Assembly (NCBI GenBank): GCA_963677085.2
Contig: CAXXFH010000004.1
Coordinates: 5,208,001-5,272,000, forward strand
Source: G963677085 sp963677085
Lineage (GTDB): Bacteria > Planctomycetota > Planctomycetia > Pirellulales > Thermoguttaceae
Length of the DNA stretch: 64,000 nucleotides
Direction of reading: 5' to 3'
The stretch's first letter is position 1; each line of letters opens with the position of its first letter. Below the pieces are notes generated by a model. The model ran no database searches and was not told where the DNA came from. It worked only from the letters and a program-made list of their open reading frames with translations. A program made the translations under genes and the position numbers. Shown piece by piece: positions 61,320-64,000 of this stretch.

Positions 61320-62099
61320 ATGAAAAACACCAACGTCTTTGCGTCAATCGTCGTGGCCGTCGCTTGCTACGGCGTGAGTTCCGCCGCTGAGCCGGCTGAC
61401 CAACTGCCGTCGCCGCCCGAGGGGAAAGCCTGGAAGCTCGTTTGGCAGGATGAGTTCAATGGCACGCAACTCGACGAGTCGAAATGGGAATGCCCACAGT
61501 ACAAACGTCGCGACGGTTATTGGAGACGCGAGGGCATTGCGTTGGACGGCAAGGGCAACCTGTTGCTGCGGGTGTTCGAGGATGACGGCAAGTTCATCGA
61601 CGGCTGCGCCCGAACGCGAGGTAAGTTTGAGCATGCCTTTGGTTATTTCGTCGCAAGGATGAAATTTCAGAAACAACCGGGCCACTGGTCGGCGTTTTGG
61701 CTGTTCCATCCTGCGGTGAACAAGACCGACGAAGAAGGCCGCAACGGCACGGAAATCGACATTGTCGAAAAGTTCTCGCTCGACGAGCAATGTCAACATG
61801 CCATGCACTGGGACGGATATGGCGAACACCACAAGTCGAGCCACAAAAAATTCGAGGTTCCCGGCATCATGGACGGCTACCATACATTTGCAGTGTGGTG
61901 GACGCCCGAGCAATACGTCTTCTATGTCGACGGCAAGGAAACGTGGCGCACCAAGGACGGCGGGGTGTGCCAGGTGCCGTTGTTCATCAAGCTAAGCGAC
62001 GAAATCGGCTCCTGGGCGGGCGACATCCGCAAGGCCAAGCTGCCCGATGCGGCGCTGGTCGACTACGTACGCGTCTACGACCTGGTGGAAAAACCGTAA
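61320..62099 (+). CDS. Exported GH16 beta-glucanase-like enzyme
   Basis: 259 residues. The signal peptide is at about 1-23 (VFASIVVAVACYGVSSA). The GH16 jelly roll follows: LVWQDEFNGTQLDESKW, FGYFVARMKFQKQPGHWSAF and the catalytic block GTEIDIVE with E145 (nucleophile), D147 and E150 (acid/base). FAVWWTPEQYVFYVDGKETW is the typical late strand. The family hydrolyses beta-1,3 or mixed beta-glucans, carrageenan or agar; the substrate is not resolvable here. The start (ATGAAAAACACC) follows ATGGGAGTATG, with GGGAG as a ribosome site. Confidence 0.93.
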   Translation: MKNTNVFASIVVAVACYGVSSAAEPADQLPSPPEGKAWKLVWQDEFNGTQLDESKWECPQYKRRDGYWRREGIALDGKGNLLLRVFEDDGKFIDGCARTRGKFEHAFGYFVARMKFQKQPGHWSAFWLFHPAVNKTDEEGRNGTEIDIVEKFSLDEQCQHAMHWDGYGEHHKSSHKKFEVPGIMDGYHTFAVWWTPEQYVFYVDGKETWRTKDGGVCQVPLFIKLSDEIGSWAGDIRKAKLPDAALVDYVRVYDLVEKP

Positions 62100-62166
62100 G
62101 ACGTTCGTCAAGGCGTGGCCGCTTTAGCAGCCATGAGCGGCTGCGCACGTAACCGATCTCGCAATA

Positions 62167-62919
62167 TCAACCGATCAACAGCTTCAGCGCCAGCGCGGCC
62201 AGCGCGATGTGGAAGATAATGCGAATCAATCGCTCTCCCTTGCGCACGGCGAAGTGCGAGCCGACCCAGCCGCCGGTCGAGTTGCCCACGGCGAGAATCA
62301 GGCCGGCGATCCAGTTAACGTGTCCCCGGGCGGCGAATATGGCTAGTGCCACCAAAGTGTAGACGCCGACGATGAACACCTTGTGCATGTTCACCCGCAC
62401 CAGATCCAACCCCAGTACACGGTGCAACACGGCCATCAGCAGAAAACCAACGCCGGCCTGAATGAATCCGCCGTAGAATCCGACGCCGAGCATCAAGACG
62501 TGGCCGAGCACGAACCGCCGTGTGCCGACTGCCACTTGGGCATCCTCACCGGTGTCCTTCTTCTTTTTCCGCAGCATCAAGAGCATTACGCCGACCATCA
62601 CGGCCGCCAACGTACGGTTGAACCAGACGCCGTCGAGCCGTGTGCCCAACAGAGCGCCGGCGACCGTGCCGGGCAACGCACAGAGTGTCAGCGAGAGGCT
62701 CAATCGCAAGTCGGAAAACCCCTGGCGACGGAATCCGGCCGTGGCCGCCACGTTTTGTGCCAAGAGGGCCACGCGATTGGTGCCATTGGCCAACGGGCCG
62801 GGCATGCCCATCAGCCGCAGCACGGGCAACGCCAGCAACGAGCCGCCGCCGGCCATCACGTTGAGAAAGCCGGCCAGGCACCCCACGGCCGCCAGCATCA
62901 ATGCCTGCCAGATTTCCAT
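62167..62919 (-). CDS. TauE/SafE (TSUP) family permease
   Basis: A 250-residue membrane protein with 7-8 hydrophobic helices. Family motifs are GFLNVMAGGGSLLALPVLRL at the N-terminus and YGGFIQAGVGFLLMAVL in the second half, each with the glycine-rich pattern of the duplicated TSUP fold. Start 62919 (MEIWQALML) has AAGGAAC upstream; a longer frame to 63069 is rejected because it adds a non-hydrophobic basic stretch. TSUP members export or import sulfonates, sulfite or other anions. It converges on GH16, and no sulfur gene is near, so its solute is unknown. Confidence 0.92.
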   Translation of the reverse strand: MEIWQALMLAAVGCLAGFLNVMAGGGSLLALPVLRLMGMPGPLANGTNRVALLAQNVAATAGFRRQGFSDLRLSLSLTLCALPGTVAGALLGTRLDGVWFNRTLAAVMVGVMLLMLRKKKKDTGEDAQVAVGTRRFVLGHVLMLGVGFYGGFIQAGVGFLLMAVLHRVLGLDLVRVNMHKVFIVGVYTLVALAIFAARGHVNWIAGLILAVGNSTGGWVGSHFAVRKGERLIRIIFHIALAALALKLLIG

Positions 62920-63328
62920 GCACCGTTCCTTTGAGTGTAGTCTCGGGGCAACCCAGCCCCGTTTTTGCCAAGTCTGTTGGTTGTGAGTATACCCGATGAG
63001 GCTGGAGCGTTGGAATGTGAGGCGACGGCAACCGAGGATGGTAGCGGTTTGGTTGTGGCCCGGCCGCACGGTGAATCATTATCCGTGGCGTTCGCGATTT
63101 GGACGATCTGTTGCCGACTGTTCGCCATCGGACTGGCCGGTCGGATGCGGAAGACGGATCGATTTGCGAGAATAAGCTGAGCGGCCCGGCCGCGTTCCCG
63201 AATCGATTGGCATTTGTCGACTTCTTGGTTGATTGTGGAACACTTCGTTGCGTTGCAGGAAGCCGGGCTTTCATTGGTCGCCCTCGTTCCCCAAGCAATG
63301 CAGAACCCAATAAAAGGAGCATCATCCC
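62920..63328. other. Divergent intergenic region
   Basis: 409 bp between the TSUP permease and the dehydrogenase. It contains the dispersed repeat at 63227-63312, which ends right before the AAAAGGAGC ribosome site of the dehydrogenase. No gene seen. Confidence 0.5.
63227..63312 (+). repeat. Dispersed repeat sharing GTGGAACAnTTCGTT, copy 2
   Basis: Runs from TTGATTGTGGAACACTTCGT to AAGCAATGCAGAACCCAATA; same orientation and length as 55911-56000. Confidence 0.75.
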
Positions 63329-64000
63329 ATGAAGGCTGCGTTTTACGATGGCCCCAAAACATTGCGTGTCGCCGAAACGACGGCCGACGACCCCGGCCCC
63401 GGTCAGGTCCAACTGCAGGTGGCCTACTGTGGCATCTGCGGAACCGATATGCACATTTTCCACGGCCACATGGACCATCGGGTGAAGATGCCTCAAGTGA
63501 TCGGCCATGAGGCCTCGGGCGTCATCGTGAAGGTGGGCGAAGGAGTCGACGGTTTTCAGTCCGGCGACCACGTGACCGTCATGCCGTTGGATCCCGACGG
63601 CGATACGCCGGCCTGTCGACTTGGCTACAGCCACATCTGCGAAAAGCTCAACTTCATCGGCATCGACAGTTCTGGGGCGTTTCAACAATTTTGGAACGTG
63701 CCGGCTTTCACGCTTCACAAACTCCCGGGCGATCTTTCGCTGAAACTGGCCGCACTGATCGAACCGCTGGCCGTGGCCTGCCACGATGTGCGGCTGGCGG
63801 AAGTCCAGCCGGGCGAGTTCGTCGTGGTGATCGGCGGTGGGCCGATCGGGATGCTTGTCGCACTGGTGGCCCAAGCCGCGGGCGCCCGGGTTGTCCTGTC
63901 GGAACTCGATCCGTTCCGGCTCAAGCTGGCCGAAGAACTCGGCCTGAAAACCGTCAACCCGGCTGCCGGCGACCTGGTGAAATACGTTTTCGAGCAAACC
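63329..64000 (+). CDS. Zinc-dependent alcohol dehydrogenase family, 3' end missing
   Basis: 224 residues to the window edge, out of about 340-350. This medium-chain dehydrogenase (threonine/sorbitol dehydrogenase-like) uses NAD(P) to oxidise an alcohol or polyol in the cytoplasm. The catalytic zinc ligands are C37 (GICGTD), H60 and E61 (VIGHEASG), and E145 is in place. The nucleotide motif is VVVIGGGPIGML (169-174). The structural zinc lobe is degenerate: only C96 and C104 remain, at the 3rd and 4th positions, while D90 and T93 replace the first two. AAAAGGAGC is a strong ribosome site. Confidence 0.92.
   Translation, partial: MKAAFYDGPKTLRVAETTADDPGPGQVQLQVAYCGICGTDMHIFHGHMDHRVKMPQVIGHEASGVIVKVGEGVDGFQSGDHVTVMPLDPDGDTPACRLGYSHICEKLNFIGIDSSGAFQQFWNVPAFTLHKLPGDLSLKLAALIEPLAVACHDVRLAEVQPGEFVVVIGGGPIGMLVALVAQAAGARVVLSELDPFRLKLAEELGLKTVNPAAGDLVKYVFEQT

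Noticed and set aside
1..64000. tRNA or rRNA genes
   Set aside because: I saw no cloverleaf consensus (GGTTCRANNC with matching arms) or rRNA-like tract by reading; a dedicated scan could still find one.

Overview
The window looks like a chromosomal segment of a planctomycete, most likely of the Pirellulales type. The evidence is the mix of DUF1559 pseudopilin-like proteins, PEP-CTERM proteins, SHD1-domain and HzsA-related multihaem-type secreted proteins, XylR/AraC-type regulators, many Tat- or Sec-exported sugar enzymes, a RAYT transposase, and intergenic regions full of palindromic repeats. Naming the phylum is inference from gene content; no rRNA or tRNA gene was seen.

Layout. About 0-14 kb is a sugar-catabolism block: partial galactokinase (minus), a XylR-like regulator, a GH2 enzyme, a Tat-exported FAD oxidoreductase, a GH106 rhamnosidase-like enzyme, a sodium/solute symporter and an arabinose/fucose-isomerase family protein. 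An AraC regulator follows at 14 kb. About 15.3-28.2 kb is a surface-protein region with five short PEP-CTERM proteins, one PEP-CTERM alpha/beta hydrolase and three DUF1559 proteins. Its first PEP-CTERM/DUF1559 pair is split by 2.3 kb carrying a GH99/WbsX-like enzyme and a broken GH106 fragment. About 29-45 kb holds a Gfo/Idh/MocA oxidoreductase, an SHD1 protein, a CPBP protease, a GH10 xylanase, two HzsA-related secreted cytochrome-like proteins, a RAYT transposase with an internally deleted partner copy, and an OFA-type MFS transporter. About 45-64 kb holds a ThiH-like radical SAM protein, a large secreted protein of unknown function, GH127 arabinofuranosidase, a sugar-phosphate isomerase-like protein, a zincin, a UxaA pair, a CvpA-like protein with a histone-like tail, an SGNH esterase, an SDR, a GH16 glucanase, a TSUP permease and the start of a zinc alcohol dehydrogenase.

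Taken together, the exported glycosidases (GH2, GH10, GH16, GH106, GH127), a secreted esterase, a sugar symporter and intracellular steps (galactokinase, arabinose-isomerase-like, altronate-dehydratase-like, SDR, ADH) fit breakdown of plant or algal cell-wall polysaccharides such as arabinoxylan and rhamnogalacturonan. The genes are scattered singly rather than forming one tight operon.

The most interesting non-coding signals are: a 21-bp-spaced TGTCGC direct-repeat module 130-165 bp ahead of three exported-protein genes; a second conserved leader motif ahead of two sugar-enzyme genes; a RAYT cassette plus its deletion derivative flanking an NTF2-like gene; and several dispersed palindromic repeat families, one about 90 bp long with terminal inverted repeats.
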